DNA of 64,000 bases from Planctomycetota bacterium (GCA_019456195.1 VRUK01000015.1:1-64000); one strand, 5' to 3'. Shown: positions 33,726-43,330, numbered from the stretch's first letter. Program-made: numbers and translations. The notes: generated by a model not told the origin, from the sequence alone.

Positions 33726-36056
33726 TTGCTCATTGAGGGAAAAACTCAATACCAGTATTTGTGTCGTTTGCCCTGCCATCGAAGCATACGTTCTGATTCG
33801 ATGGCAGTTTACACACCAAGAGAAGATCCAGCAAGGCAAATTCCAGTCCACATAGTATCCTATGAGAGAAGGAGTGGCAGAACGGAATTGGCCTCTCAAG
33901 AAAAGATTGAGAGTCAAGAGGGAAAACTTTCCATTGATTTCCGATGGCTCGTTCAGCGCTGTCTTGAGTGGTTTGAAGAATGTGGTGGACGGGTTGCCAA
34001 CCTTGAGAATTTGGCGGGGCGAGCAAAGGTCGAATGGGAAACGGCAGAAAATCTTATCAGTGAAGTACCCAATCCTCCTAATTTGGAGCAATGGGCAGCT
34101 ATCAAATCAATTCTTTGTAAAGATTTATCGTACATATGGGGTCCGCCGGGAACAGGCAAGACAAAACAAGTTCTGGCTAAAGCGATTTATGCGCTAACAA
34201 ATCAAGAGCAGAAGGCTCTTGTTCTGGCCTCTACCAATCTTGCCGTAGATAATGCTTTAGAATCTATCTTACAGTTTGTTCCCAAAGAAAAGGTGGTGAG
34301 ACTCGGAATCCTGTCAGAGGATTTCAAGAACAAATATCCTGAGTGTTGTGAGCAAAGGGCGTTCGAATCTGAGATCAGAGAACTGAATAAAAGAATACAT
34401 GATTTAGTAGTTGAACGCAAAGCGATTGAAGAATTAAAGACGCTTGCGCTCGATCTGGAACACAACAGGGGCCAATTGAGGGAATACAAAGAAACCATTC
34501 CGCAGAAGCAGAGTCTTATCGAAAGGCTTTCTCCTGTTGTTGAGACAGAAGCACGACGAGTTGAGATGGTTGAGAAAGACTTAGAGAAAGCCAAAGAAAC
34601 TCTTTTGGAAATGCAACGAGAGAGCGACAGCTTGAGGATTCCGGAACTGAACAACGAGATTGAGAGCAATGAAAGCCTATCTACTGTGACCAGGCAAACT
34701 CTATCTGAATACCGACACGAACTTGACAACCTTGGTTTCTTTAGCAGACTTCTGACGAAAAAAGCCAAGAAACTGAATACAAAGATCAACGATGCTGAAG
34801 ACGATCTGAAACAAATAGAAGCTACCTTGCAGTCTATTCGTCAAAGACGTGATCAGCGATTGGTCCGTTTTGAAGAACTGAATGCAATTATTTGTAAAGA
34901 AGCACCGAGAGTAGAGGATACAGAACGCAATTTGCGCACTGCCCGAAAGGAACTTGCAAGCCAACATTCTACTCTGGATACAGCAAAAAGAGACCTGCTT
35001 GCCTGCGAGAAGCAGATTCAGTCTTTGTCTGAGGCAATTGACACAGACAGCATCAGACGAGATGAGTTGTCACGGCACTTCCCGTCTGTTGACAAAATCC
35101 CTCCGGCTGAAAGAAAAGCTGCCATTGAAGAAGAAATTGAGAAACTTGAGGAAGAGAAAAAGAAGTTTGAGTTAGACCTGAGCAAGAAATCTGTCATAGG
35201 TATGACTCTGGATGGCTTTATTGGTTTCTCGATGAATACCAGTTTGACAGTGGACAGGGTATTTGTTGATGAGGCGCCGTATGCTCCTGTAGCGAAAATT
35301 CTGCCTCTGTTGAGTCTAAAGCGACCTATTGCACTGCTGGGGGATGATAAACAGTTGCCGCCCATATGTGAAAATAGAGACAACTCTGTTATAAAGTCGT
35401 ATTGGGCCAAGGGTGCGCATTTTTTGGAGGATGTCTTTCGACACGGAAATGATTTTGAAGAAATTCATAATCTCTCAGAAGCTTCTCTACAACCGAAAAT
35501 ACTTACAATCTCATATCGGTTCGGAGAACGGCTGGCGCGTATCCTCGATGATCACGTATATGAAATTGGTTTGCAGGGATGGGGAGAAATGGATACAAAG
35601 TTGTATGTTTGTGATTGCGAACCACATGACGTTCCGAATTCTGAGGACTGGCAAAATTATTCCGAGGCCAACAAAATAGTCTCATATATCAGAAGATTTA
35701 CTGAAACATATCCGAATGAATCTGCGGTTGTGCTTACACCTTACAAGAACCAGGCTAAACTGATATGGCGCAAATTGCGTGATGAGCACCTACTTGACGC
35801 TGTTGAAGTGCTTAACACACATAAAGCACAGGGCAGAGAGTGGGACTGGGTCTTCTTCAGTGTTTCGGATACACCGCGCTTGCCAGGAGTTCACGGACCA
35901 TTCCTTACGGCTTCGACCTTACCAGAGGGAAAGCCTGTTCTTAATACCACAATTAGTCGGGCGAGAAAACGTCTATTCTTGTTCCTTGATAAAACTTATT
36001 GGTCCCAGAGGAGATGTTTGGTCGGGGATATAACCCGCGCTGCTTGTGAGCAATGA
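33726..36056 (+). CDS. Superfamily 1 helicase (UPF1/DNA2-like) with long coiled-coil insert
   Basis: At least 776 residues. Helicase motifs: WGPPGTGKT (138-146), FVDEAPYAP (motif II, about 512-520), LLGDDKQLPP (motif III, about 536-545), NTHKAQGREWDWV (motif V, about 697) and TTISRARKRLFLF (motif VI, about 738). A 270-residue charged coiled coil (about 210-480) separates motifs Ia and II. No ATG or ribosome site is present at the 5' end: the first usable codon is TTG at 33726, while coding-like sequence continues in frame back to 33612 after a stop at 33609. The gene may be 5'-truncated. Such helicases occur in defence and repair loci, but no partner is visible. Confidence 0.75.
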   Translation: MLIEGKTQYQYLCRLPCHRSIRSDSMAVYTPREDPARQIPVHIVSYERRSGRTELASQEKIESQEGKLSIDFRWLVQRCLEWFEECGGRVANLENLAGRAKVEWETAENLISEVPNPPNLEQWAAIKSILCKDLSYIWGPPGTGKTKQVLAKAIYALTNQEQKALVLASTNLAVDNALESILQFVPKEKVVRLGILSEDFKNKYPECCEQRAFESEIRELNKRIHDLVVERKAIEELKTLALDLEHNRGQLREYKETIPQKQSLIERLSPVVETEARRVEMVEKDLEKAKETLLEMQRESDSLRIPELNNEIESNESLSTVTRQTLSEYRHELDNLGFFSRLLTKKAKKLNTKINDAEDDLKQIEATLQSIRQRRDQRLVRFEELNAIICKEAPRVEDTERNLRTARKELASQHSTLDTAKRDLLACEKQIQSLSEAIDTDSIRRDELSRHFPSVDKIPPAERKAAIEEEIEKLEEEKKKFELDLSKKSVIGMTLDGFIGFSMNTSLTVDRVFVDEAPYAPVAKILPLLSLKRPIALLGDDKQLPPICENRDNSVIKSYWAKGAHFLEDVFRHGNDFEEIHNLSEASLQPKILTISYRFGERLARILDDHVYEIGLQGWGEMDTKLYVCDCEPHDVPNSEDWQNYSEANKIVSYIRRFTETYPNESAVVLTPYKNQAKLIWRKLRDEHLLDAVEVLNTHKAQGREWDWVFFSVSDTPRLPGVHGPFLTASTLPEGKPVLNTTISRARKRLFLFLDKTYWSQRRCLVGDITRAACEQ

Positions 36057-36062
36057 ACAAAA

Positions 36063-36605
36063 TTACCAACACACTGAATTATTGCCCTTTAAGCCCTCAA
36101 GAATTACAATACAGGTCAAAAAAATTAAGGCCAAAATCAGAAAGGAATGAAGGTCAAGCAGCGTAAGCTGAAAAACGGAAACAACCGCCATTGCCGGGTA
36201 CATGGTTGAACCTATCATATCTATGGTGGTAAGCTGAGCATTAGGATGAACAAGTTCGTTCAGAGTCGAGGTTAGGGTCTTTAACTCTACCGGGTCAATG
36301 CCAAAAAGGTATTTTCCCAGGGAGAGTGAGGCCGCATTTAGTAATAAAAAGAAGAGGAAAAGATAAAGGAATCGTATCCTCTTTTGAAATAAGCCGGTGA
36401 GGCGGTTGTACAATCTTTCAAGTGCGGCCCTGGCTACCTCAAAATAGGTATGCTACGAGAGATAATCCCAGGTGAGCCGGACAGCGTCCCTTAAGGTTTT
36501 ATCCTTGTCATGATATAACCAGGCCAGGTATTTGAATATACACTTAATAACAATGAAAACGCCGGCTATCCATGCCCATGTAGAGATTTCAAGAAAGGTT
36601 GTCAC
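36063..36605 (-). pseudogene. Membrane protein gene interrupted by an in-frame TAG
   Basis: From GTG at 36605 the frame encodes 50 residues (TTFLEISTWAWIAGVFIVIK, then YHDKDKTLRDAVRLTWDYLS), stops at TAG 36455-36453 and continues in the same frame without break (HTYFEVARAALERLYNRLTG, then three hydrophobic helices) to 36063. Coding style is continuous across the TAG, and no good start exists for the second part except TTG at 36413. The intact gene would encode 180 residues with about four membrane helices. A nonsense mutation is the simplest reading. Family not recognised. Confidence 0.6.
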
Positions 36606-36748
36606 ATCTCATATTTATTCGATAGTCGTTAGTATATCTTATTAAGCTGGGCGAGGCCGGAAAACCGGCATTTTTTAGAGAAATCCGCAGTTGTGTGCCT
36701 CACGCCTTTACAATGGGATAATATATAAGAAAGAAGGGAAAAGGTAAA

Positions 36749-36856
36749 ATGAAAAAGGTAAGCTTTTCGACGTATTTGCTCGACTTCTTAGGTGTTTTTT
36801 GCGAGATAACTCGTTGGTTTGGCCAGAAAAATGCTGCAATCTCGATGAGATTATGA
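36749..36856 (+). CDS. Possible 35-residue small protein
   Basis: ATG at 36749 is preceded by GAAGGGAAAAGG at good spacing and opens a 35-codon frame with a hydrophobic middle (YLLDFLGVFCEITRWFG). It stands alone in the 36606-36919 gap. It could equally be the N-terminal remnant of a lost gene; support is the ribosome site only. Confidence 0.25.
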   Translation: MKKVSFSTYLLDFLGVFCEITRWFGQKNAAISMRL

Positions 36857-36919
36857 TATTATAGGATTCAAGTGTTCAGGAGAGTTTCTGTGAAGTGTAA
36901 ATAGGAAAACCCAGGTAGA

Positions 36920-37972
36920 ATGATTGCTCTTCGAATCCTTATCTTGTCGTTTTGTCTTCTTCTATCGAACATCGTGATTGGCAATGCAAATTCTACGTAC
37001 CAGAACAATCTAAAGACGGCACACGACTTCTACCTGAGCGGCAACAAATTCTGTCACGATGGCAAGTACGAAAAAGCAATCCCCACCTTTATAAAATCCG
37101 CCGGACTTGATCCGGATTATTACTACACTCACATCAATCTTGGTGTGGCATTAGCCAGGACCCGCCAATTCAAGAAGGCCATTGGGGAATTCACATTGTG
37201 CATAAGTAAGAAATGGGGATCAGGCTCGGATCGATTTGTTTTCTACTTCAACCGGGCGCTCGCTGCCGAAGCCTCTGGAGATAAGGGCCTGGCTCTGAAC
37301 GACCGGGCCACCCTGGAGAAACTCGATCCTCTTCGTGCCAGGAAAGTCAAAGTGTCCTGGGATTATATCCTGATGGACGCCACTTACGCCGAGAGGAGAA
37401 ACCAGGCTGACAAGGACAGATTGCTAAACAGGTACAGGACGTCCATCATCAAAGGGAAGGTAGTTGTTCGCCAGGTCGCGAAACTCGAGAAGAACAAGCA
37501 GGAATATGAGGCGATAGGCCTTATCTCGGGAACGCTGAAGGAGGTGTCCGGCGTGCTCGCAGACTACGCGAGCTACCCCAAATTCATGCCCGACGTTAAG
37601 GAAATAACGGTTAGAATTTCCGCCGACGGGGGGACAATAGTCGATCACAAACTTGGACTACCATTCGGCTTCGTCAAGAAATATCGCCTGAAGTTCCACT
37701 CGAAGAACGAGGACGGCAGAACGCAAATGTCCTGGAAGAAGCTTCCCTGGCCCGGGCTCAAGGCCAAAGAAACGGTGGTCGATACCTACGGGCAATGGAT
37801 TATCGAGGACTTTCCGGACAAGGACGGTCAGGTATTAGCGTACTACCGAGTATACACCGATACCGGAAAGGTCCCCTTTGGAACCGGATGGCTTGTAGAT
37901 GGTCTGACCAGGGAGAGTATCAAGAACACGTTCAAGGGAATAAGAAGGCGGATTAAGGACCTTTACCATTAA
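36920..37972 (+). CDS. Exported TPR protein with SRPBCC/START-like C-terminal domain
   Basis: A 350-residue protein: signal peptide (1-24), two to three TPR units (about 30-140: [42 protein letters not shown]), a basic linker, then a SRPBCC domain (about 195-348) with [23 protein letters not shown], the pattern of coenzyme-Q-binding/START-like proteins that hold hydrophobic ligands. Combining the two in one exported protein is unusual. Codon use here is more GC-rich than in flanking genes. The gene abuts a chemoreceptor remnant. Confidence 0.75.
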   Translation: MIALRILILSFCLLLSNIVIGNANSTYQNNLKTAHDFYLSGNKFCHDGKYEKAIPTFIKSAGLDPDYYYTHINLGVALARTRQFKKAIGEFTLCISKKWGSGSDRFVFYFNRALAAEASGDKGLALNDRATLEKLDPLRARKVKVSWDYILMDATYAERRNQADKDRLLNRYRTSIIKGKVVVRQVAKLEKNKQEYEAIGLISGTLKEVSGVLADYASYPKFMPDVKEITVRISADGGTIVDHKLGLPFGFVKKYRLKFHSKNEDGRTQMSWKKLPWPGLKAKETVVDTYGQWIIEDFPDKDGQVLAYYRVYTDTGKVPFGTGWLVDGLTRESIKNTFKGIRRRIKDLYH

Positions 37973-37973
37973 T

Positions 37974-38180
37974 TTGAAGCTGCAAATTCACATGAGCGGA
38001 GCAGAGAAAATGATTACGGCTATCAATGATATTCAAAAAAGCTCCGATGAGACGGCCAAGATTATCAAAGTCATAGATGACATAGCATTTCAGACTAATC
38101 TGCTTGCCTTGAACGCTGCTGTAAAAGCTGCTCGTGCGGGTGAGGCCGGCAAAGGCTTTGCAGTAGTAGCTGAAGAGTGA
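37974..38180 (+). pseudogene. Methyl-accepting chemotaxis protein remnant
   Basis: The 68-codon frame encodes the most conserved part of the chemoreceptor signalling hairpin ([20 protein letters not shown], then [11 protein letters not shown]) and stops at TGA exactly where the descending helix should continue with VR-LA. There is no sensor, membrane or methylation-helix region, the start is TTG, and no other chemotaxis gene is near. It is a truncated relic. Confidence 0.8.
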
Positions 38181-38186
38181 CCATAG

Positions 38187-38574
38187 TCAAGTTTAGAATT
38201 GAGAATTTGAGATTGTCGCCCCCGACCCCCGGCAGAAAAACAGGTAAGTACACCCGAGGGTAAACTCCAAAGCAAGTGAGCTAACATCGAGGACAAGCTC
38301 AACGACTGCGCTCCTAAGAAAATAAACGTTTTTCGCATTGTGAGAGTTGAGATTGCCGCAGTCGCTTCGCTCCTTCGCAATGACATTGTTGGCCTCTTTT
38401 CTTTTGCATGACATGGCTTGATTTTCTGATTGCGTCGAAATTGGATAGCACTTACAATAAAATTTAACTGATATGTAGTCATGTCGGTTATAAAATGCTG
38501 AAGAGAAGAAGGGAATGTCAACCACGTAAGAAGTAAGTCGGAAACTTTTAGCGGGGTCAATTCGGGAGCGATAA
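38187..38574. repeat. Non-coding stretch with a dispersed palindromic repeat
   Basis: The segment 38352-38384 (ATTGCCG ... CGCAATGAC around GTCGCTTCGCTCC) is an imperfect palindrome. Its translations (AKERSDCGN on the minus strand) recall the ERSD-type repeat text found in intergenic DNA of many bacteria. Nothing in this gap looks coding; two overlapping minus-strand frames were rejected. It separates the decayed region from the housekeeping block. Confidence 0.45.
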
Positions 38575-39618
38575 ATGAGCGGGAACTTAACTCATAAAGA
38601 TACAAACAGAAGGTTTGTGAATCAAATATGTTTTTGTGCTCTTGTTCTGTTGGCTTCGTGCGTTCTTTGTCCGGCCGACAGAATCGTTCTCAAGGAAGGG
38701 CAGATAATAACCGGCGATATCCTGACTGAAAAGAAAACCCAGGTTTATATTGATATCGGCATAACGGTTCTGGCCGTTCCGAAGGACAAGATACTCGAGT
38801 ATGAATACTCTGAGACTCTTACAGTTGACGACGTCGATGCCGGCCTAATCAGCGATTCGAGTAAAGAGCCGGCCAATGCCGAAGAGACGGGCAATAAATT
38901 ATACAAAACCGCAAATCTCGGAAGAACAACTATTGAAAAATGCGTGGAGGCGGTTTCTGAAGCGGTTGTATTGGTTTCAAGCCCCGGAGGTTTAGGCTCG
39001 GGCTTTTTCATAAATGAAGATGGGTACCTTATAACTAACTATCACGTAATTGAGAGAGAAACAAGAATTGAGGTTACCGTCTTTCGCAAGACAAAGAACG
39101 GCTTTGAGAAAGATAAATTCAAAAAGGTCAAAATCGAGGCCATTAATCCTTTTGTTGACCTGGCACTGCTGAGGATTGTCCCGGCCGGTAAGGATGAGAA
39201 CGTAAAGGTTAAATTCGTTCACCTTGGCGATATCGACCGCATTAAAGCCGGCGAACAGGTTTTTGCTATCGGCAATCCGCTCGGACTCGAACGAACCGTT
39301 ACTAATGGTCTTATCAGCACTAAGAACAGGGCTTTCCAGGGGCTTTTATATATCCAGACCAACGCGGATATCAATCCGGGTAATTCAGGAGGCCCGTTAT
39401 TTAACCTGTCAGGAGAAGTCATCGGCGTTACTAATATGGGATATGTCTTTTATGGTGGACTCGGGTTCGCCATTCCCGTCAACTATGTTAAACATTTCAT
39501 AGATAACCGCGACGCGTTTACTTATGATAAAGATAACCCTAATACCGGTTATAGATACATCCAGCCGGACAGGAGACGCAATAAATCCAACCCGAAATTC
39601 CTTAAAAGAGGCAGTTAA
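38575..39618 (+). CDS. Exported HtrA/DegP-like trypsin-type serine protease without PDZ domain
   Basis: A 347-residue protein with an N-terminal hydrophobic signal (about 17-34) and a short SH3-like beta region (DRIVLKEGQIITGDILTE) before the protease. Catalytic triad: His157 in LITNYHVIE, Asp195 in FVDLALL, Ser271 in INPGNSGGPL. The C-terminus lacks a PDZ domain and ends basic. GGGAGCG precedes the ATG. Such proteases degrade or refold envelope proteins under stress. The next gene starts 42 bp downstream and is probably co-transcribed. Confidence 0.9.
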   Translation: MSGNLTHKDTNRRFVNQICFCALVLLASCVLCPADRIVLKEGQIITGDILTEKKTQVYIDIGITVLAVPKDKILEYEYSETLTVDDVDAGLISDSSKEPANAEETGNKLYKTANLGRTTIEKCVEAVSEAVVLVSSPGGLGSGFFINEDGYLITNYHVIERETRIEVTVFRKTKNGFEKDKFKKVKIEAINPFVDLALLRIVPAGKDENVKVKFVHLGDIDRIKAGEQVFAIGNPLGLERTVTNGLISTKNRAFQGLLYIQTNADINPGNSGGPLFNLSGEVIGVTNMGYVFYGGLGFAIPVNYVKHFIDNRDAFTYDKDNPNTGYRYIQPDRRRNKSNPKFLKRGS

Positions 39619-39660
39619 CTCAGGCACACCGGGACAGCTAAGTTTGTGAAAGGTACCAAA

Positions 39661-41568
39661 ATGGACTACTTTGTGAAAACATCTCATAAACTCCAAATTA
39701 CTCTTATGATTATATGCTCTTATGCTCTCGTTCTTCTATGTTCGGCCCCTGTCCGGGCATTTACACTTCCCGAGACGGCAAAGCTTCTTCCGCCGGAAAC
39801 CGTTCTGTTGGTTGATATTCAAAATATGAGCCGCCTCAAACAGCAGCTTGAAGACACTAACTTTTACAAACTCTATAAAGACCCGGCAATGGGGCTTTTT
39901 TTCGATGACCTTAAAACCAAATGGCGGGAAATATCCCGGGAGCGAAAGAACAAACTTCTCGGATTACTCGCCGGTGTAGATGAACTGCCCGAGGGCAGAA
40001 TAGCCATTGCTTACGTATTTAACGAGCGTTTAAAAGACGCCAATGAGAAGCCACTTTTGCTTATAACACAGTGGGGAGAGAATATAAATAAAATCAAGGA
40101 AGCTGTGGATAAGTCGGTCAAGCAGTTTGTTGAAGACGGCGACCACCGTAAAACCGAAGGCTACCGCGGCGTTGATATCACAACCATAATCCGCAAATCT
40201 TCAAAGACCTTTCACTTTTGTTTTATCGAAGATTGTCTAATAGGCACAGGGGACCCGGATGCCTTGAAATTTGTCATTGCGCACCTCAAAGGCGCCGGCA
40301 GCCCGGCACTGGCTGATGACGCCGACTATTCGTCAACTATGAGGGCCGTTAAATTACAGGATTCCGAACAGATTGATTGCTATGTGAACATAAAGCAACT
40401 CATCAAAACAGCAATCAACGCCGACACCGAAGGTAAAGCAAAAACAATGATAGGTAACCTTGGCCTTGGTAATGTTACATCTTTTGGCTGTGCAATTGGT
40501 TTGGGGGCCTTACCGACAGCATCCGGCCGATCTTCTTTTGGCAAAGCTTTCCTGAAAATAAAAGGCCAAAAGAAAGGGATTTCCAAAATGCTCGAAGTAG
40601 AATCGGCACCTTTAAGGGCCCCGCGGTTTATTCCAAACTCGGTATATTCGCTATCATTTGTGAATTTGAATATTAACAAAGCCTATAGTGAGCTTGGCAA
40701 TATCCTAAGCCGCTTCTCACCTCAGCTTGCTGCTTTAATGTATATGCCGCTCATACCGGGTAGTTCACAGGGCGAACCGCCGATGCAGATAAAAGCCGGT
40801 ATTGTTGACCATCTCGGCTCTCAAATTATTGTCGCTCAGAGCATAAATGACGATGTCTCCGGTGCCGATATCCCCGGACGGGAAACAACACTTATTGCTG
40901 TAGCGATAGAAAACCGCGGGGCTCTTGAAAAATCTTTGTCACTGCTGCATAGCAACATGTTTTCGGCTAATAATCCTGATGCCAGCCGGCAGTTTCTCGG
41001 ACACACTATATATTTACTCGACTTCCGGGGCTTTATGCCGAGCCTGATGCCGGGAGCAGGAAGACCAATGCAGAATCCCAACAGGGGGCAAATTCCCAAA
41101 ATGCCGAAATATGCTTTTACGGTTACTGACACGCATCTGATTTTCTCCGAAGAATCTTCAGTAGAGCAAGCCCTTCGTACCTTAAACAGCACAGAGACTG
41201 TATCAGTGGGTTCTGAACGGTGGTTTAATATAGCTAAATCGTCTATTCCTTCGCTTGTCGGTCTGGTCACTTTACAAAACGACACGATTTCGGGTAAGTA
41301 TGTCTGGTCTGGAATGCGCAATCTGAGCAAACAAATGAAAAATAAGGACAAAGAATCGAATGTCGGGATGGGTGTCGGTGGGAGAGCCGGTTCTGTTGTT
41401 CCGAAGATGTTGTTCGGCAGGGGAGTTGCTGATTTGTTTGATTTTGGCCTTTTGCCCGAGTTTGATGTAGTCAAGAAGTATTTTGGCTTATCCACTCTTT
41501 ACGGTATCAGCAAATCCGACGGTTTCTTCTTTGAATTCAAACACCTGAATCCGCCTGATGTTGACTAA
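39661..41568 (+). CDS. Secreted DUF3352-like protein of unknown function
   Basis: The ATG at 39661 follows AAAGGT and gives 635 residues; a GTG at 39646 is possible. Signal peptide about 1-34. LPPETVLLVDIQNMSRLKQQ and the later FTVTDTHLIFSEESSVEQAL pattern resemble DUF3352, exported proteins that tabulate as repeated mixed alpha/beta units. A Gly/Met/Pro-rich loop lies at about 455-485. No enzymatic motif is seen. It follows the HtrA-like protease, which may process it or act on the same targets. Confidence 0.6.
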   Translation: MDYFVKTSHKLQITLMIICSYALVLLCSAPVRAFTLPETAKLLPPETVLLVDIQNMSRLKQQLEDTNFYKLYKDPAMGLFFDDLKTKWREISRERKNKLLGLLAGVDELPEGRIAIAYVFNERLKDANEKPLLLITQWGENINKIKEAVDKSVKQFVEDGDHRKTEGYRGVDITTIIRKSSKTFHFCFIEDCLIGTGDPDALKFVIAHLKGAGSPALADDADYSSTMRAVKLQDSEQIDCYVNIKQLIKTAINADTEGKAKTMIGNLGLGNVTSFGCAIGLGALPTASGRSSFGKAFLKIKGQKKGISKMLEVESAPLRAPRFIPNSVYSLSFVNLNINKAYSELGNILSRFSPQLAALMYMPLIPGSSQGEPPMQIKAGIVDHLGSQIIVAQSINDDVSGADIPGRETTLIAVAIENRGALEKSLSLLHSNMFSANNPDASRQFLGHTIYLLDFRGFMPSLMPGAGRPMQNPNRGQIPKMPKYAFTVTDTHLIFSEESSVEQALRTLNSTETVSVGSERWFNIAKSSIPSLVGLVTLQNDTISGKYVWSGMRNLSKQMKNKDKESNVGMGVGGRAGSVVPKMLFGRGVADLFDFGLLPEFDVVKKYFGLSTLYGISKSDGFFFEFKHLNPPDVD

Positions 41569-41609
41569 GGGGTGTGTGAAGCAAGTAACATTCAGGCTTT
41601 TATGTCGTC

Positions 41610-42485
41610 TTAGTGTATGACCTTATTCAGAGGATAAGTGATTATTCCCGATGCTCCCGCCCGTTTCAATGCTGGTACTAATGTCCGTTCAATTTTGTCG
41701 TCGATAATCACGTCTATCGCCACAAAATCCGCATCGGCCAGAGATGATATAGTAGGGCTTTTTTCAGCGGGCAAAATCTTCAATATCGACTCTAAGTTGC
41801 CTTTCTTTATATTCATCTTAAGGCCGACTTTAGTGCGGGCTTCGATTGCGGCGTTAAGCAGTATCGAGATGTTTTCCAGCTTTTCACGCTTGAACTTATC
41901 TTCCCAAGCCTGCTTATTTGCAATGAATCTTGTCGTGGAGACAATAACGGTATCTATTATTCGCAGGTCGTTCGCCCGCAGCGATGTCCCTGTCTCGGTA
42001 AGCTCTACTATTGCATCTACCAGCCGGGCTTTTACTTCCGTAGCGCCCCAACTGAATTCAACTTTTACGTTGACGTCCTGATCTGCGAAATATTTTTTTG
42101 TTACGTTAACCAGTTCAGTTGCGACAATACGACCGTCCAAATCCTTTGCGGTTTTAATTTGTGATTCGTTTGGAACAGCCAATACCCACTTGGCCGGGTT
42201 GCTTGTAGCTTTGCTGTAGGCGAGCTGACATATATCCACCACATCACAGTTATTTTCCATTATCCAGTCGTACCCTGTAATGCCCGCGTCGATAACACCG
42301 TCGGCTACGTATCTGCCCATTTCCTGCGCTCGCAGCATGGTAAGTTCGATTTGTTCATCATCTATACGTGGTAAATAGCTCCTTTTGGAATCAGAAATGT
42401 GGAATCCGGCTTTATCAAAAAGTCCGGTCGTTGCTTTTAGTAAACTGCCTGCGGGAATACCTAATTTCAATAGTTGCTTAGACAT
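41610..42485 (-). CDS. hisG: ATP phosphoribosyltransferase, long form
   Basis: A 291-residue enzyme of the long (HisGL) class: catalytic domains with LGIPAGSLLKAT, GVIDAGITGYDWI and a phosphoribosyl-binding region (ELTETGTSLRANDLRIIDTV), followed by a C-terminal ACT-like regulatory domain (about 210-290, LKMNIKKGNLESILKILPA). It condenses ATP and PRPP in the first step of histidine synthesis, with feedback inhibition by histidine through the extra domain. It is the last gene of the nusA-infB-rbfA operon, 10 bp after the HhH protein gene; other his genes are elsewhere. Confidence 0.95.
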   Translation of the reverse strand: MSKQLLKLGIPAGSLLKATTGLFDKAGFHISDSKRSYLPRIDDEQIELTMLRAQEMGRYVADGVIDAGITGYDWIMENNCDVVDICQLAYSKATSNPAKWVLAVPNESQIKTAKDLDGRIVATELVNVTKKYFADQDVNVKVEFSWGATEVKARLVDAIVELTETGTSLRANDLRIIDTVIVSTTRFIANKQAWEDKFKREKLENISILLNAAIEARTKVGLKMNIKKGNLESILKILPAEKSPTISSLADADFVAIDVIIDDKIERTLVPALKRAGASGIITYPLNKVIH

Positions 42486-42495
42486 GATTTTATTT

Positions 42496-43215
42496 TTATT
42501 TTTTCCTCTTTTTCGTTTTTGTCACTTTCTTTTTTGTTGTTTTTTTCGTTGCTCTTTTAGTTGTCTTCTTTTTTGCAGAAGCAGCTTTGATTTTTTTCTT
42601 CTTTTCGCTGCCGTGTGCTTCGCTTTCACGCCGCAGGAGGGCATAAAATTCGTACCCTTTTTTGGCTGATATCAGTTTGGCCAAAAAGCCTCCAATTTCC
42701 TGCTCGTTCGCGTCGGTATAGACTAATCCCTTGTCTTTGAGATATGCTATCATTCCTTCTGTAAGCGGTACGGCATGGCCTTGCAGAGACGTCAGCATGC
42801 AATAATCGACAACAAAACGGTTTGTACCTTCCATTTTCTCAAGAATCTGCCTGGCCGGACGTTTGCCTGTTTTCTTTAATCCCTCTAAGCTTACTTTGTG
42901 ATATTCGTTGAATATTGCTCGCAGAACAGTAGTGATTGTCGAGGCCACCTCTCTTGCAGCAAGTGTATCGGCGCCTAACATTTCAACAATTTCTTCTATC
43001 CGGGAAACACGCAAATCGTTCAGGTCAATGAAATAATCAGAGAACTTCTTAATTGCGGATTCTGTTGTCTTATCGTCCAACCTGGAGCAAATGATACCAT
43101 AAACAATTGCATCGGTAGGATCATCGTAGGAAACTTTTTGAACTTTCGGATATTTCCGGCCCAAAGAGCTCTGTAGTTTTTGTATTTTTTTAGAATAATC
43201 TTTGCTGTTCTTCAT
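42496..43215 (-). CDS. HhH-GPD-fold protein (endonuclease III-like) with histone H1-like lysine tail
   Basis: A 239-residue protein. Residues about 25-180 follow the endonuclease III fold (DPTDAIVYGIICSRLDDKTTE, LGADTLAAREVASTITTVLR, GKRPARQILEKMEGTNRFVVD). The segment that in the family carries the catalytic Asp (VDTHV) reads VPLTEGMIAYL, so Asp is missing or displaced, and no FeS-cluster cysteines follow. The last 40 residues are almost only Lys, Ala, Thr and Arg. It may be a DNA-binding non-catalytic relative. AGAGG precedes the start. It lies between rbfA and hisG. Confidence 0.7.
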   Translation of the reverse strand: MKNSKDYSKKIQKLQSSLGRKYPKVQKVSYDDPTDAIVYGIICSRLDDKTTESAIKKFSDYFIDLNDLRVSRIEEIVEMLGADTLAAREVASTITTVLRAIFNEYHKVSLEGLKKTGKRPARQILEKMEGTNRFVVDYCMLTSLQGHAVPLTEGMIAYLKDKGLVYTDANEQEIGGFLAKLISAKKGYEFYALLRRESEAHGSEKKKKIKAASAKKKTTKRATKKTTKKKVTKTKKRKK

Positions 43216-43330
43216 ATCAGCCTCTTGCCGATGGTATAAAAAATCTTAATATCACACCCTCATTTTCTCAGCGGCAATATTTGCCCTTCGAAATCCAAGG
43301 GTACATCCGGCGGCTCGCCGGGATTTCACC

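Noticed and set aside
34202..34967. Frames antisense to the helicase coiled coil
   Set aside because: Mirror of Lys/Glu-rich codons giving Leu/Phe/Ser-rich frames; not genes.
38090..38605. Two minus-strand frames of 110-171 codons
   Set aside because: They run antisense to the chemoreceptor remnant and through dispersed repeat text; no ribosome site or family.
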